This document shows, piece after piece, positions 16,655-25,737 of a DNA stretch of 64,000 nucleotides. A program made the position numbers and the translations under genes. The stretch covers positions 646,471-710,470 of the forward strand of contig JAUNHG010000002.1 in the NCBI GenBank assembly GCA_030524035.1. Direction: 5' to 3'. Each line of letters starts with the position of its first letter. Within the stretch, counting starts at the first letter, position 1. Origin of the DNA: Kocuria sp. Its GTDB lineage: Bacteria; Actinomycetota; Actinomycetes; Actinomycetales; Micrococcaceae. The notes under the pieces are model-generated. The model was not told the origin of the DNA. It worked only from the letters and a program-made list of their open reading frames with translations, and ran no database searches.

Positions 16655-18367
16655 ATGCGCAACCTCACAACACTGCAAAACACATTGCTTGATGTGGACA
16701 GTCAAGGCTACGGGAACTATAAACGCCTTAAAGGTACCTATGACATGGGCGAATTTACGCTCAGCGTGGATCACACCCAGAGCGATCCATACGCACCACC
16801 ATCCAAAATCCGAGTGTTGATGAGCTCCGATCAGATTCAGTTGCCACAAGAAATTCTGCGCACCAAACAGCAGCGGATCGCAGCAGCGGATTTTCTAGCA
16901 CGACGTTTCCACGCCGCAGCTGTGCCCCATGAAGAACTGAAAGCTTACGCACACGGTCAAGAAGTCATAGAGCGCAGCACCGTGGTGATCTCAGATCACC
17001 ACGTAGAAGTCAGGTTAGAAGTTTCGTTACCTGCCGCTGGTCGCCGCATTGAAGGGCGTACTGCTTTGCGCATTTTTACTCGTGATTTACCAAAGGTAGT
17101 TCAACACTCTCTAACTCCACACAGCAGAGATGACAACGCTTTGGCTGAGCACGTCAGCCTCTACCTTGACCAGTTGTCGATTGTCGCAGGTCTTCACAAA
17201 CGTGGCCTCGTGGCATTTATTGGTGATGGCTCCGTTCTACCTCGCCGTTCCGGAAATTCTGATCTACCGCTAGAACACGGCGCCGTGCCATTCACTAGCC
17301 CGGAATCCTTGGCCGTGACTTTTGACCTCCCCGGCGGGGGCAGCGTGCGCGGCATGGGCATTCCAGAAGGTGTCACAGTGATCGTCGGCGGTGGTTTTCA
17401 CGGAAAATCCACTCTTTTGGCCAGCATCGCCAACGGGGTATACCCGCATATCAAAGCAGATGGCCGCGAATGGGTGCTGACCCGAGAAGACGCGGTGGGT
17501 ATCCGCGCCGAAGACGGCAGAGCAGTTACTGGGGTAGATATCTCTTGGTTCATTTCAAACTTACCCACTGGGGCAAACACGCATGAATTCACCACAACGA
17601 ACGCCAGTGGATCCACATCCCAAGCAGCCAATGTGGTGGAAGCATGGGCTGCTTCCCCATCAGTCCTCCTTATTGACGAAGACACCTCCGCCACGAATTT
17701 CATGATCCGCGACGAGCGCATGAAGCAATTGGTCCCAACGCGCAAGGAACCAATCATTCCCTTTACAGAACGCGTTAAACCGCTCTGGGAACACGCCGGA
17801 ATCTCAACGATTCTGGTAGCCGGAGGCTCCGGAGCGTTTTTTGATGTCGCAGATCACGTGATTGCCATGGAGGACTACTGCCCGAAAAACGTGACCGAAG
17901 AAGCCCACCGCATTGCCCGTCACACTCCGACACAGGAGATGTCCCAGAAGACAGCGCGGGAAAAATGGCCATGCCGCACACCGGCGTCACGCACCCCACA
18001 TCCATCAAGTCTGAACCCTCGTTCCAAAACCAAACCGAACCGGGCGAAGGGAAAAAAAGAAATTCAGGTAGGGCGAGAGACCATCGACCTCACGGCAGTC
18101 TCTCAGTTGGTAGACGCCGGTCAAACCGCAGCCATCGCGCATGTCCTAGATTCCTGGGCCAGAGAGAGCGCTCCCAGAGCGACGGTGGAGCAAGCTGTCC
18201 GAGAGGTGATCACCCAAATCCACCAACACGGGATAGATGTGCTGAGCCCGCACCGTGGGCACCCCGGATATTTAGCCGCACCGCGCCGCTACGAACTTCA
18301 CGCTGCCGTGAACCGGTTCCGTGGACTACAAATCACGGTTCACACAGGCGACACTACCGACCGATGA
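16655..18367 (+). CDS. ABC-class ATPase (COG3044 type)
   Basis: A 570-residue predicted ATPase of the soluble ABC-class family PF09818/COG3044, whose role in bacteria is unknown. The N-terminal third is the family-specific domain; the nucleotide-binding core has GGGFHGKSTLL (Walker A, about residue 247) and a Walker B region VLLIDEDTSATNFMIRDERM (about residue 343), whose DEDTSATNFM is the family signature. A Pro/Lys-rich linker and a small helical C-terminal domain end it. No membrane segments are present, so it is not a transporter subunit. ATG overlap (ATGA) couples it to the sortase-like gene; odhI is divergent upstream. Confidence 0.85.
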   Translation: MRNLTTLQNTLLDVDSQGYGNYKRLKGTYDMGEFTLSVDHTQSDPYAPPSKIRVLMSSDQIQLPQEILRTKQQRIAAADFLARRFHAAAVPHEELKAYAHGQEVIERSTVVISDHHVEVRLEVSLPAAGRRIEGRTALRIFTRDLPKVVQHSLTPHSRDDNALAEHVSLYLDQLSIVAGLHKRGLVAFIGDGSVLPRRSGNSDLPLEHGAVPFTSPESLAVTFDLPGGGSVRGMGIPEGVTVIVGGGFHGKSTLLASIANGVYPHIKADGREWVLTREDAVGIRAEDGRAVTGVDISWFISNLPTGANTHEFTTTNASGSTSQAANVVEAWAASPSVLLIDEDTSATNFMIRDERMKQLVPTRKEPIIPFTERVKPLWEHAGISTILVAGGSGAFFDVADHVIAMEDYCPKNVTEEAHRIARHTPTQEMSQKTAREKWPCRTPASRTPHPSSLNPRSKTKPNRAKGKKEIQVGRETIDLTAVSQLVDAGQTAAIAHVLDSWARESAPRATVEQAVREVITQIHQHGIDVLSPHRGHPGYLAAPRRYELHAAVNRFRGLQITVHTGDTTDR

Positions 18368-19203
18368 GCAGACACAGTAATGCCAGACCACACGACGCAG
18401 CATCAAAAAATCACTGGCTGCCCGGAATTCTTGTAGCCATAATTGTTGCCTCTGTAGCCATCATTGGAATATTGACAATTGATTATCTACGTGATGAAGA
18501 ACCAGACATTTTGCAAGGCATTGGGATCGAAGAGAAACCTTTAGGCCCACGCAGTATGTCCCCCCCGACGCACACTCCCCAGCCGATACCAGCAGAGGAT
18601 GTCCAAGTATCGGGGGATGCAGCACAGGACTATTCCGCAAACTCCGATGGTTTACCTACCGGTGGATTGGATGGGGTAGATCTTGACGGAATATCGCCCG
18701 GAGGCGGCCTAGGGCCAGAACACCACGACTGGTCAACTATGAACCCATCTGAGCTGGCGATTCCACAGGCACATCTAACCATCCCTGTCGTTCCACGCGG
18801 TTTGGTGTCCATTGATGGACAAACCCGGGAGATGGATTTGCCAGTTTCCTTTCAAGCAGGGTGGTTGACGTCATCTTCCCCGCTCACCGCCGATACGGGC
18901 GCCACCGTCATCGCGGGGCATGTCAACTGGACAGATGGCTCATGGGCCCCCATGTCCAACCTCTATAACGCTGCACCTGGAATGTCCGTGCTCACCACAC
19001 ATGACTCCGGAGCTATCCAAGAATGGGTAGTGACAAAGAGCTCAAGCGTCCCCCAAAGTGAGCTTTCGCGACTTTTCACCCTTACAAGGGATAACGGGCC
19101 ACGCCAGTTAGTTCTCATTACCTGTGAAGCCAGCGTAGATAGCAGGGGAAACCTGACCTTTGATCTAAACCATGTCGTAACAGCTACACCAAAGCCTTTG
19201 TAA
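18364..19203 (+). CDS. Class F/E-like sortase, possibly degenerate
   Basis: A 279-residue membrane-anchored sortase-fold protein. One N-terminal helix (ILVAIIVASVAIIGILTI, about residues 20-37) is followed by a Pro/Gly-rich linker and the sortase barrel. The catalytic His is in TVIAGHVNW and the Cys in QLVLITCEAS. Class F enzymes have an Arg before the last strand (usually YRDNVVV); the aligned stretch here is FDLNHVV, with no Arg at that place. The nearest is in DSRG, seven residues after the Cys. The start ATG 18364 overlaps the ATPase stop. The surface adhesin follows, so the pair looks like an enzyme and its substrate. Confidence 0.82.
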   Translation: MSRHSNARPHDAASKNHWLPGILVAIIVASVAIIGILTIDYLRDEEPDILQGIGIEEKPLGPRSMSPPTHTPQPIPAEDVQVSGDAAQDYSANSDGLPTGGLDGVDLDGISPGGGLGPEHHDWSTMNPSELAIPQAHLTIPVVPRGLVSIDGQTREMDLPVSFQAGWLTSSSPLTADTGATVIAGHVNWTDGSWAPMSNLYNAAPGMSVLTTHDSGAIQEWVVTKSSSVPQSELSRLFTLTRDNGPRQLVLITCEASVDSRGNLTFDLNHVVTATPKPL

Positions 19204-19277
19204 ATACATTGATGTGTATGTAAAGTGCGATTACATGTCTGACCCCTAGAGCAGATATGTGGTCATGCCATTCATTT

Positions 19278-19307
19278 AGTGCCCTAATTAAGGGGGGTAA
19301 GGGCACT
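19278..19307 (+). promoter_or_regulatory. Leader hairpin before the adhesin gene
   Basis: AGTGCCCT and AGGGCACT form a perfect eight-base inverted repeat around a 14-base loop. It ends ten bases before the AAGGAG ribosome binding site of the adhesin gene. It may attenuate transcription from the sortase-like gene or control translation of the adhesin. The preceding 70 bases are AT-rich and may hold a promoter. Confidence 0.45.
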
Positions 19308-19328
19308 CATAACATCAAGGAGCATGTC

Positions 19329-20564
19329 ATGCCCTTCACTATGCGCGATCAGCGCCACGTACGCACAGCCGGGCTGGTTTCTGTGCTGGCTCTGACAGCA
19401 TCACCCTTGGGATTTTCACAACCAGCCTTGGCTGCGGAAATCCCAAACGCCATCACTTCTGTCCAAACACAAGGCAGTGTGCGTGTCGGTGATTCACTCA
19501 CCCTGGTAGCCCAGTGGGCCGTACCTGATCATGCACAACCGGGGGATACTTTCTCGCTGGATCTTCCTGCAGAACTGTCGCCCATGCAGACTGAGTTCAA
19601 TGTTGTCAGTGATACTGGCGCAATAGTGGCCACTGCAAAGGTGGAAAACGGCACAGTAGTGGTCACGCTCTCCGACTACGTGGCGCAGAATCCAGTGGAC
19701 CTCAAAGGTCAACTGCGGTTCAACGCCACCGTTAATCAGACCGCCACGCCAGGGGAACCCATCATTATTTCCTGGGGCAATGCCACCACCACCATAACGC
19801 CCGGTGAATCCACTGGTATTGGGGACATCACCCGCCCGTCCAAATTCGGCTGGGCGAACAAGGCTGGGGGTAACTCATGGACCGTTCAAGTTCCCGGACC
19901 TTTAACGAATGTGCGGGTGACAGACACCCCGGTGGGTCACCAAATTGACTGTGGCTCTCTTCGGGGACTGGAGGGTGTATCTGTGGAAGGCGCTTACCCC
20001 ACCTCTCTTGAACCCCGAGAAATCACAGTGGTTAACTGTGATCCTTCCGGCTGGACCGTTGATCTCGGTGACATTGAAGCTCACCACATGGTGTTGATCT
20101 TGGGGGACGTTGATACCGCCGCAGGTATCACCCCTCATCCCACCGACGGGCTGCTGCACAACGGCTGGAGTGTTGAATCCAACCAAGGTTCTTTAGACGG
20201 AACCAGTGAATCCGTCGTTTATGGTGCGGACGGCAGCGGCGGAGGAAACACAGTTCCTCCGACTCCGGAACCTACACCCGAACCCACACCGGAGCCAACC
20301 CCAGAACCCACACCCGAACCTTCGGAGACACCTTCTGCGGTCCCTTCCACTGACAGCACCGAATCTCCAACCCCTGTACCGTCGTCAAAGCCAACAACCC
20401 CGGCTCAACCCACCGTGCCGGACGGTGAAAAACCCATCATGGTGCGCACCGGTTTGGCCGCTGAAGATGGCGGCCCCGGTGCCACCACATGGGTTATCGG
20501 TACAGCAGCGGTGGTAGCTATCATTTCCGGCGCAACGTTGCTGATCCGGCGACGCATGGGCTGA
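19329..20564 (+). CDS. Surface adhesin with Ig-like fold and non-canonical sorting signal
   Basis: A 411-residue exported surface protein. It has a signal peptide ending near ALAAE (about residue 35). An Ig-like adhesin domain of the Big_8 kind follows (VRVGDSLTLVAQWAVPD ... GDTFSLDLPAEL, then DYVAQNPVDLKGQLRFNA), then a second beta-rich region with two Cys. A Pro-Thr-Pro-Glu spacer leads to a C-terminal sorting region: VRTGLAAEDGG, a hydrophobic helix (WVIGTAAVVAIISGATLLI) and RRRMG. This resembles wall-anchored MSCRAMM-like adhesins, but VRTG replaces LPXTG. ATG 19329 has AAGGAG seven bases upstream; an earlier in-frame ATG at 19257 lacks one. It follows the sortase-like gene. Confidence 0.85.
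   Translation: MPFTMRDQRHVRTAGLVSVLALTASPLGFSQPALAAEIPNAITSVQTQGSVRVGDSLTLVAQWAVPDHAQPGDTFSLDLPAELSPMQTEFNVVSDTGAIVATAKVENGTVVVTLSDYVAQNPVDLKGQLRFNATVNQTATPGEPIIISWGNATTTITPGESTGIGDITRPSKFGWANKAGGNSWTVQVPGPLTNVRVTDTPVGHQIDCGSLRGLEGVSVEGAYPTSLEPREITVVNCDPSGWTVDLGDIEAHHMVLILGDVDTAAGITPHPTDGLLHNGWSVESNQGSLDGTSESVVYGADGSGGGNTVPPTPEPTPEPTPEPTPEPTPEPSETPSAVPSTDSTESPTPVPSSKPTTPAQPTVPDGEKPIMVRTGLAAEDGGPGATTWVIGTAAVVAIISGATLLIRRRMG
20258..20322 (+). repeat. Tandem 12-base repeat encoding PTPE units
   Basis: About five imperfect copies of a 12-base unit encode Pro-Thr-Pro-Glu repeats in the adhesin stalk. The copies differ at third positions, so the length is probably fairly stable. Such spacers carry the binding domain through the cell wall. 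Confidence 0.85.
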
Positions 20565-20606
20565 GGCACCTAGCGTCCTTTCGCTGCCTCACGAAGTCCG
20601 CCGTGT

Positions 20607-20652
20607 CTGAGGGAGGTTCCTGTGCACTTTGGCGCACAGGAACCTCCCTCAG
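20607..20652 (+). terminator. Hairpin terminator after the adhesin gene
   Basis: A perfect 19-base stem (arms 20607-20625 and 20634-20652) with an eight-base loop, 42 bases beyond the adhesin stop. It lacks a T run, as is common in mycobacterial-type terminators. Confidence 0.8.
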
Positions 20653-20757
20653 CATTAGCACGAGGGCTCTTCATCAACTCCTTACCGGAAAATAGGCCAC
20701 CCGCTGGGTACTGTCATAATGACATTGCACTGAAAACCGGTTTTTTGAAAGGGCGCC

Positions 20758-21381
20758 GTGTCTGTTGTCACACCTGCATCCCCTGCCGATATTGATGATC
20801 TCGCCCATTTGCTGGCTGTGGCTTTCCAATTTGATCCCCCAACGCGGGCAATCCTCCAACCAGCCGATGACCATGACATGGTAAGACGTGCCTTTTACCT
20901 TTTCCGCGCCATGCTAGCCGCCGGCCCGGTTCACAAGGGCTACGTGGACACTATTCGTGAAGATGGCAGAATCCTCGGCATCGCTACGTGGGAAGCACCG
21001 GGCGATACATCGTCCTCCTCCGCTATCTCGTACCTCAGACACACAGCCGATTACATCCGTGCGCTCGGGTGGTCGGGGCTGCCCAGAGCAATCGCCGCCC
21101 AAGCGGAAATTTCCAAACACAAGCCGGGGGCGCCCGCCTGGTACTTACACGCCATTGGCGTCAGCCCCGACGCACGCGGGCGTGGGATAGCTTCGCAGTT
21201 ACTAAAACACCGCCTATCCATCGTGGATCACCGCGGGGAAGCGGCTTACCTGGAATCATCAACCGTTAAAACCGGTAAGCTCTACCGACGCCATGGCTTC
21301 CATTCTTTACGGCCCATCCACATCACACAAGAAGCGATCCCGCACGCCATGTGGCGTCCAGCTATCCCGCCAACACCCTGA
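20758..21381 (+). CDS. GNAT-family N-acetyltransferase
   Basis: A 207-residue acetyl-CoA-dependent N-acetyltransferase. The acetyl-CoA-binding motif A is YLHAIGVSPDARGRGIASQLL (about residues 128-147; R/QxxGxG seen as RGRGIA), followed by AYLESSTVKTGKLYRRHGF, the typical C-terminal strand-helix that ends the fold. It resembles uncharacterised actinobacterial members; the substrate is unknown. GTG 20758 has AAAGGGCGCC in front, a suitable ribosome binding site. It stands alone between the adhesin terminator and the convergent sugar acetyltransferase gene. Confidence 0.85.
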   Translation: MSVVTPASPADIDDLAHLLAVAFQFDPPTRAILQPADDHDMVRRAFYLFRAMLAAGPVHKGYVDTIREDGRILGIATWEAPGDTSSSSAISYLRHTADYIRALGWSGLPRAIAAQAEISKHKPGAPAWYLHAIGVSPDARGRGIASQLLKHRLSIVDHRGEAAYLESSTVKTGKLYRRHGFHSLRPIHITQEAIPHAMWRPAIPPTP

Positions 21382-21443
21382 CACGGCACCTGATTTTCTG
21401 GCGTAACCGCTGCCGATCAGCAACGGCGATGCCCCGCTCACAG

Positions 21444-22055
21444 TCAAATATTTTCTGTGATTACCCGCGCCGGATTACCCACGGCCACCACATTCGCAGG
21501 GATATCCCGGCTGACGACAGAACCAGCGCCAATCACGGAATTTTCGCCAATGCTCACGCCCGGGCACACAATCACCCCACCCCCTAGCCACACGTTGTCA
21601 CCGAGGGTGATGGGCTGCGCGGCCTCTAACTTATCCCGGCGCGGCTGAGGCTCAATGGGGTGCGTCGGGGTCAAAAGCTGAACGTTCGGGCCGATCTGGC
21701 AATCTGCACCAATACGAATCGGCGCGACGTCCAAAGCCGTAAAGCCCATATTAATGAAAGTTCTAGCACCCACAGAAATAAAACTGCCGTAGTCCACATA
21801 AACAGGACCACGCACATGGACCCCCTCCCCCACCTGACCAAACAGTTCCCGCAGTATCTCCTGGCTGGCGTCCGGATCCTGGTTGTAAAGCGCATTAAAT
21901 TTTCCCATCAGGTGGATAGCACGGAGCCCATGCTCTGCAATCTGGGGATCGTCGGCGATGTAGTGGTCTCCGGCTAGCATGCGCTCGTAATTGCTGCGGG
22001 GGTCACCAACAAAATATCCACGGTTTTCTTGGGGAGGCATAGTGTTATCGGTCAT
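21444..22055 (-). CDS. Maltose/galactoside O-acetyltransferase-type hexapeptide enzyme
   Basis: A 203-residue left-handed beta-helix acetyltransferase of the Maa/NodL/LacA group, acetylating a sugar hydroxyl from acetyl-CoA. It has the N-terminal Mac domain (ERMLAGDHYIADDPQIAEHGLRA), hexapeptide repeats from about residue 80 (ISVGARTFINMGFTALDVAPI), the catalytic His region LLTPTHPIEPQPR and the closing coil GAGSVVSRDIPANVVAVGNPARVI. Likely role: detoxifying excess sugars, as proposed for Maa. It converges with the GNAT gene and follows recQ on the same strand, 69 bases away. Confidence 0.9.
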   Translation of the reverse strand: MTDNTMPPQENRGYFVGDPRSNYERMLAGDHYIADDPQIAEHGLRAIHLMGKFNALYNQDPDASQEILRELFGQVGEGVHVRGPVYVDYGSFISVGARTFINMGFTALDVAPIRIGADCQIGPNVQLLTPTHPIEPQPRRDKLEAAQPITLGDNVWLGGGVIVCPGVSIGENSVIGAGSVVSRDIPANVVAVGNPARVITENI

Positions 22056-22123
22056 GTCACGTCCTGTCGGCCCTCAATATCAGGTTCTGGATTCTTCTGA
22101 GCACGGTGCATAGAGCTACCCTC

Positions 22124-23977
22124 TCAAGGATTATCGCCCCACGGTCCTTTCACAATCTCCACAACAGCTTGACCGTAACGTTCCAGTTTCTTGGCACCGA
22201 TTCCGCTGATTCCCTGTAATTCATGGACGGCAGTCGGGGCAGTTTGAGCAATAGCGATCAACGTGGCGTCCGGAAAAATCACGTATGCGGGGACTGCCTG
22301 TTCGCGAGCTTGCCGGGCACGCCATTGCCGTAATGATTCAAATAGGGAGGACTGCTGAGGCGTTAGGGATGCGGTAGCGGCCCCCGAGCGCCGTCCATCA
22401 CGCGGAGTCCTCCGCCTTTTCTCGCCTGCCATACGACGTAATTCCACGGTGGCTTCGCCTCGCAAGATCGCTCCGGCGCGCTCCCCCAACCCCAACGTGC
22501 CGTACTCCCCGTAGGTGGTAATCACGTCACGAGCTAGCAGCTGACGGATGACCCCACGCCATTGCGTTTCACTGAGCTCCGCGCCCACACCCCACACGCT
22601 GAGTTGATCATGACGGGATGCCGTGGAGCGGTCGTTTACCTTGCCACGCAAGACGTTGATCACCTGCCCGGCACCAAAATGCTGGTTGCGTTCCCGATCC
22701 AGACGAATCAGAGTTGACAGTAGTTTTTGTGCAGCCACCGTGGCGTCCCACCCCATGGGCGGATTTAAACAGTTATCACAATTACCACATGGTGATGTTT
22801 CCTGCCCGAAATACCGCAGAATCTGCACGCGCCTGCAGGTCAACGACTCGCACAACGCCAACATGGCATCAAGGTGGGAGCGTTGTCCGCGAAGGTGAGT
22901 TTCGGCAGCATCGGATTGATCAATCATGCGACGGAGTTGAACCACATCGTGCAGCCCGTAAGCTAACCATGCCGTGGCGGGTAAACCGTCGCGTCCCGCC
23001 CTGCCGGTTTCCTGGTAGTAGCCCTCCACACTTTTGGGCAAGTCCAGATGTGCCACAAACCGAACATCAGGTTTATCGATCCCCATGCCAAAAGCGATGG
23101 TAGCCACCATGATCATGCCGTCATCTCGCAGGAATTGGGCTTGGCGTTCGGTCCGTTCAGTTTCACTAAGTCCCGCGTGGTAAGCCAAAGCACTGAGACC
23201 TTCTTTGCGCAACGCCTCAGCTGTCTGTTCAACTTTGCGCCGGGATAAGCAGTAAACAATTCCGGAATCACCGGGATGTTCAGTACGAATGAGTGTGAGT
23301 AGCTGCGAACGCGCGTTGTCCTTCTCCACAATCCGGTATTGGATGTTAGGTCGATCAAAACTTGCCACGAAATGTCGGGCGTCGCGTAACCCTAGTCGTT
23401 GTGTGAGTTCGTGGTGTGTGGCTTCGGTAGCCGTAGCAGTCAAAGCAATGCGCGGGACATGTGGGAAGCGTTCAGCTAATACGGATAAGCCCAGGTAATC
23501 TTTCCGAAAATCATGCCCCCATTGGGATACGCAGTGGGCTTCGTCAATGGCGAAGACGGCCAGCTCAGCTCGGCTCAGCAGGTCCATGGTACGCGGCTGC
23601 ACCAGCCGCTCAGGGGCCATGTAGAGCACATCGAGTTCCCCAGCCACAAGATCCTTTTCCACACGTGCGGCCTGTTCAGCACTGAGAGTTGAGTTCAGAA
23701 ACGCCGCATTCACCCCCACAGCGGACAGAGCATCCACTTGGTTCTGCATGAGCGCAATCAGTGGGGAAATGACAATTCCAGTGCCCGGCCTGACCAACGC
23801 AGGAATTTGGTAGCACAACGACTTGCCGCCGCCTGTGGGCATCAACACGACGGCATCGCCACCACCGACGACATGTTCCACAATCTGCGCCTGGTCGCCC
23901 CGGAAGTCTTGATATCCAAAGACTTCTTGCAGCACCCCGCGGGGTGTGATGCGTGGTGCAGCTGGCTGGGATCTCAC
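22124..23977 (-). CDS. recQ: ATP-dependent DNA helicase RecQ
   Basis: A 3'-5' superfamily 2 helicase of 617 residues acting in recombination and replication repair. Visible motifs in order: [18 protein letters not shown] (Walker A, about residue 44), [17 protein letters not shown] (DEAH box with the RecQ aromatic loop), [27 protein letters not shown] and the [10 protein letters not shown] motif VI. The four zinc-binding cysteines ([20 protein letters not shown]) and a winged helix follow, then a C-terminal HRDC domain ([30 protein letters not shown]). All domains are present. GTG 23977 is the likely start. Confidence 0.96.
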   Translation of the reverse strand: MRSQPAAPRITPRGVLQEVFGYQDFRGDQAQIVEHVVGGGDAVVLMPTGGGKSLCYQIPALVRPGTGIVISPLIALMQNQVDALSAVGVNAAFLNSTLSAEQAARVEKDLVAGELDVLYMAPERLVQPRTMDLLSRAELAVFAIDEAHCVSQWGHDFRKDYLGLSVLAERFPHVPRIALTATATEATHHELTQRLGLRDARHFVASFDRPNIQYRIVEKDNARSQLLTLIRTEHPGDSGIVYCLSRRKVEQTAEALRKEGLSALAYHAGLSETERTERQAQFLRDDGMIMVATIAFGMGIDKPDVRFVAHLDLPKSVEGYYQETGRAGRDGLPATAWLAYGLHDVVQLRRMIDQSDAAETHLRGQRSHLDAMLALCESLTCRRVQILRYFGQETSPCGNCDNCLNPPMGWDATVAAQKLLSTLIRLDRERNQHFGAGQVINVLRGKVNDRSTASRHDQLSVWGVGAELSETQWRGVIRQLLARDVITTYGEYGTLGLGERAGAILRGEATVELRRMAGEKRRRTPRDGRRSGAATASLTPQQSSLFESLRQWRARQAREQAVPAYVIFPDATLIAIAQTAPTAVHELQGISGIGAKKLERYGQAVVEIVKGPWGDNP

Positions 23978-24071
23978 CCCACCAACCTACAAGTCACCTG
24001 CTCATTCCGCCTGCCATACACGGTGAAGCTACCTGAGCTGCGGAATCTAGTGCTGTTATATCGTGGTTGGT

Positions 24072-25184
24072 ATGCCAACAGCCGACGAGATGCTAGGCCG
24101 TCAGGTGGTTCACAACCTGACCCAGATGATTGTCGCTGCCGCACCCGGGAAAGCCTGTGAGCAGATGGCGACGGCCCCCGAGCAGGTTGTAGGGCTGCCC
24201 ATGCGTCAACGGGTGGATGTTGTAGTTTCAGCTCTGCTCCATGATTTGGGGACAGAGCATACAGAGTTGGTGTCGGTGTTACGCCGCGCGGCTTCTGATC
24301 ATCCCTCAGATTTTTCAGGCTGGCTCATCTGGCCTGTGACGGAGGCTGCCGCCCAGAGCGCGGTGACGCACGGTACAGATGAAGCATTCCACGATGCATT
24401 GGATTTTTTGGCGGAACTCACGCACAGATTCACGTCAGAATTTGCTCTTCGTATTCTCCTACGGCACAACGTTGAGGCTGCACTAAGAACCATCACCACG
24501 TGGACAGCTTCCGAAGATCACCACGTGAGGCGGCTGGCTTCTGAAGGAACCCGTTTGTTCTTGCCGTGGGGTTTACGTGTATCTCAGCTCAACGAAATCC
24601 CAGCGTCCACCCTGCCTATTCTGAATGCGCTGTATAACGATCCTAGCGAGTATGTGCGGCGTTCCGTGGCCAACCATCTCAATGACCTCAGCCGGGATCA
24701 CGCTGACCTGGTTCTGCACACAGCCCGCGCCTGGGCAAACTCCCCGGGAGCGCACACACAACGCACGATCAAACACGCTCTGCGAACATTAATTAAGCGT
24801 GGTAACCCAGAAGCGTTGGAGCTGATCGGGTTTACACCCGTAGAAGTAGAAGTCCACGGACCCTTTGTGGACCGACCCACCATTGAATGGGGTGGGTCGG
24901 TCCAGTTGCGGGCTAGCCTGCACAATAGTGGTGCGGCCACTGCCCGCGTTCTCATTGATTACGTTATGCATTACTGCAAAGCCAACGGCACAACTTCCCC
25001 CAAGGTTTTCAAATGGACCACCGTGGAGCTAGCCCCGGGGGAAACCGTAGAACTTGAGCGTGAACATTCTTTTCGGCCGATCAGCACTCGCACGTACCAC
25101 GCCGGAACGCACGCAGTGTCCGTACAAGTCAACGGCGTTGCTTACCCGGCAGCAGAGTTTGAGCTCATGGCACGTCTTTCTTGA
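24072..25184 (+). CDS. AlkC-like DNA alkylation repair protein (HEAT repeats plus Ig-like domain)
   Basis: A 370-residue protein with helical HEAT-like repeats (RQRVDVVVSALLHDLG to about residue 250) and a C-terminal beta-sandwich (EWGGSVQLRASLHNSGAATARVLIDY to the end). That combination defines the AlkC branch of the alkylpurine-glycosylase family, which excises 3-methyladenine-type lesions. FLPWGL and YVRRSVANHLNDLSRDHADLV are family-type segments. The start may be ATG 24072 or GTG 24063. Its stop lies inside the palindrome that probably controls furA-katG. The domain layout is secure; enzymatic activity is inferred. Confidence 0.82.
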   Translation: MPTADEMLGRQVVHNLTQMIVAAAPGKACEQMATAPEQVVGLPMRQRVDVVVSALLHDLGTEHTELVSVLRRAASDHPSDFSGWLIWPVTEAAAQSAVTHGTDEAFHDALDFLAELTHRFTSEFALRILLRHNVEAALRTITTWTASEDHHVRRLASEGTRLFLPWGLRVSQLNEIPASTLPILNALYNDPSEYVRRSVANHLNDLSRDHADLVLHTARAWANSPGAHTQRTIKHALRTLIKRGNPEALELIGFTPVEVEVHGPFVDRPTIEWGGSVQLRASLHNSGAATARVLIDYVMHYCKANGTTSPKVFKWTTVELAPGETVELEREHSFRPISTRTYHAGTHAVSVQVNGVAYPAAEFELMARLS

Positions 25185-25195
25185 AACATTCAAGA
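25179..25195. promoter_or_regulatory. Candidate FurA operator
   Basis: TCTTGAAACATTCAAGA is a perfect seven-base inverted repeat with a three-base centre. It lies 13 bases before the furA ATG (25208) and overlaps the stop of the upstream repair gene. FurA/CatR proteins of actinobacteria bind AT-rich palindromes at the furA-katG promoter, so autoregulation is likely. Position and symmetry are seen; binding is inferred. Confidence 0.65.
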
Positions 25196-25207
25196 TTAGA
25201 GGGCACT

Positions 25208-25711
25208 ATGGTTACCATGGGTGTGAGCACTACTGATGATGGGCAAGGCCGGGCACTTTTGCGACAGGCTGGGCTGCGAATTACCCGGCCACGCTTAGCT
25301 GTCTTGGCCGCTCTGCATGATCATCAGCACGCGGATACCACCACCATCCTAGATGCTGTTCGGAAACAGATTCCGTCGGTTTCTCATCAGGCGGTGTACG
25401 ACTGCTTACACGCCCTAACGGAGGCGCGGCTGGTGCGCTCATTGCAACCTGCGGGTTCCACGACTCTGTATGAAATTCACCATGAAGACAACCACCACCA
25501 CTTGGTGTGCCGCACCTGTGGCCGGTTGGTGGACGTTCCGTGCGCCGCAGGTGAAACCCCCTGTACTCACCCAGTCCAGGATCACGGATATGCGGTAGAT
25601 GAAGCCGAAATCTACTACTGGGGCCTATGCCCTGCCTGCCTCAAGCAAGCGGAAGCCACCGTCTCCGCTGACCATGACACATCCCCCGCTGTATCAAACG
25701 CACAGCAATGA
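25208..25711 (+). CDS. furA: Fur-family peroxide-responsive repressor FurA
   Basis: A 167-residue Fur-family repressor that in mycobacteria and streptomycetes represses itself and katG and is inactivated by peroxide. The winged helix is [31 protein letters not shown]; the metal-site His run [22 protein letters not shown] and the C-terminal CPACL give the CxxC pairs of the structural zinc site. ATG 25208 (MVTMGVSTT) has AGAGGG just before it; the frame is open to 25181, but that start lies inside the palindrome. katG begins 26 bases after the furA stop and shares the operon. Confidence 0.94.
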   Translation: MVTMGVSTTDDGQGRALLRQAGLRITRPRLAVLAALHDHQHADTTTILDAVRKQIPSVSHQAVYDCLHALTEARLVRSLQPAGSTTLYEIHHEDNHHHLVCRTCGRLVDVPCAAGETPCTHPVQDHGYAVDEAEIYYWGLCPACLKQAEATVSADHDTSPAVSNAQQ

Positions 25712-25737
25712 TGCAGCATAGATCGAAAGGACCGGAT

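Noticed and set aside
17965..18363. In-frame upstream extension of the sortase-like gene
   Set aside because: It lies inside the ABC-class ATPase gene; the ATGA overlap at 18364 and the membrane anchor right after it make the shorter start convincing.
20258..20322. Short tandem repeats as a CRISPR array
   Set aside because: The 12-base units are in frame, encode PTPE in the adhesin and have no spacers.
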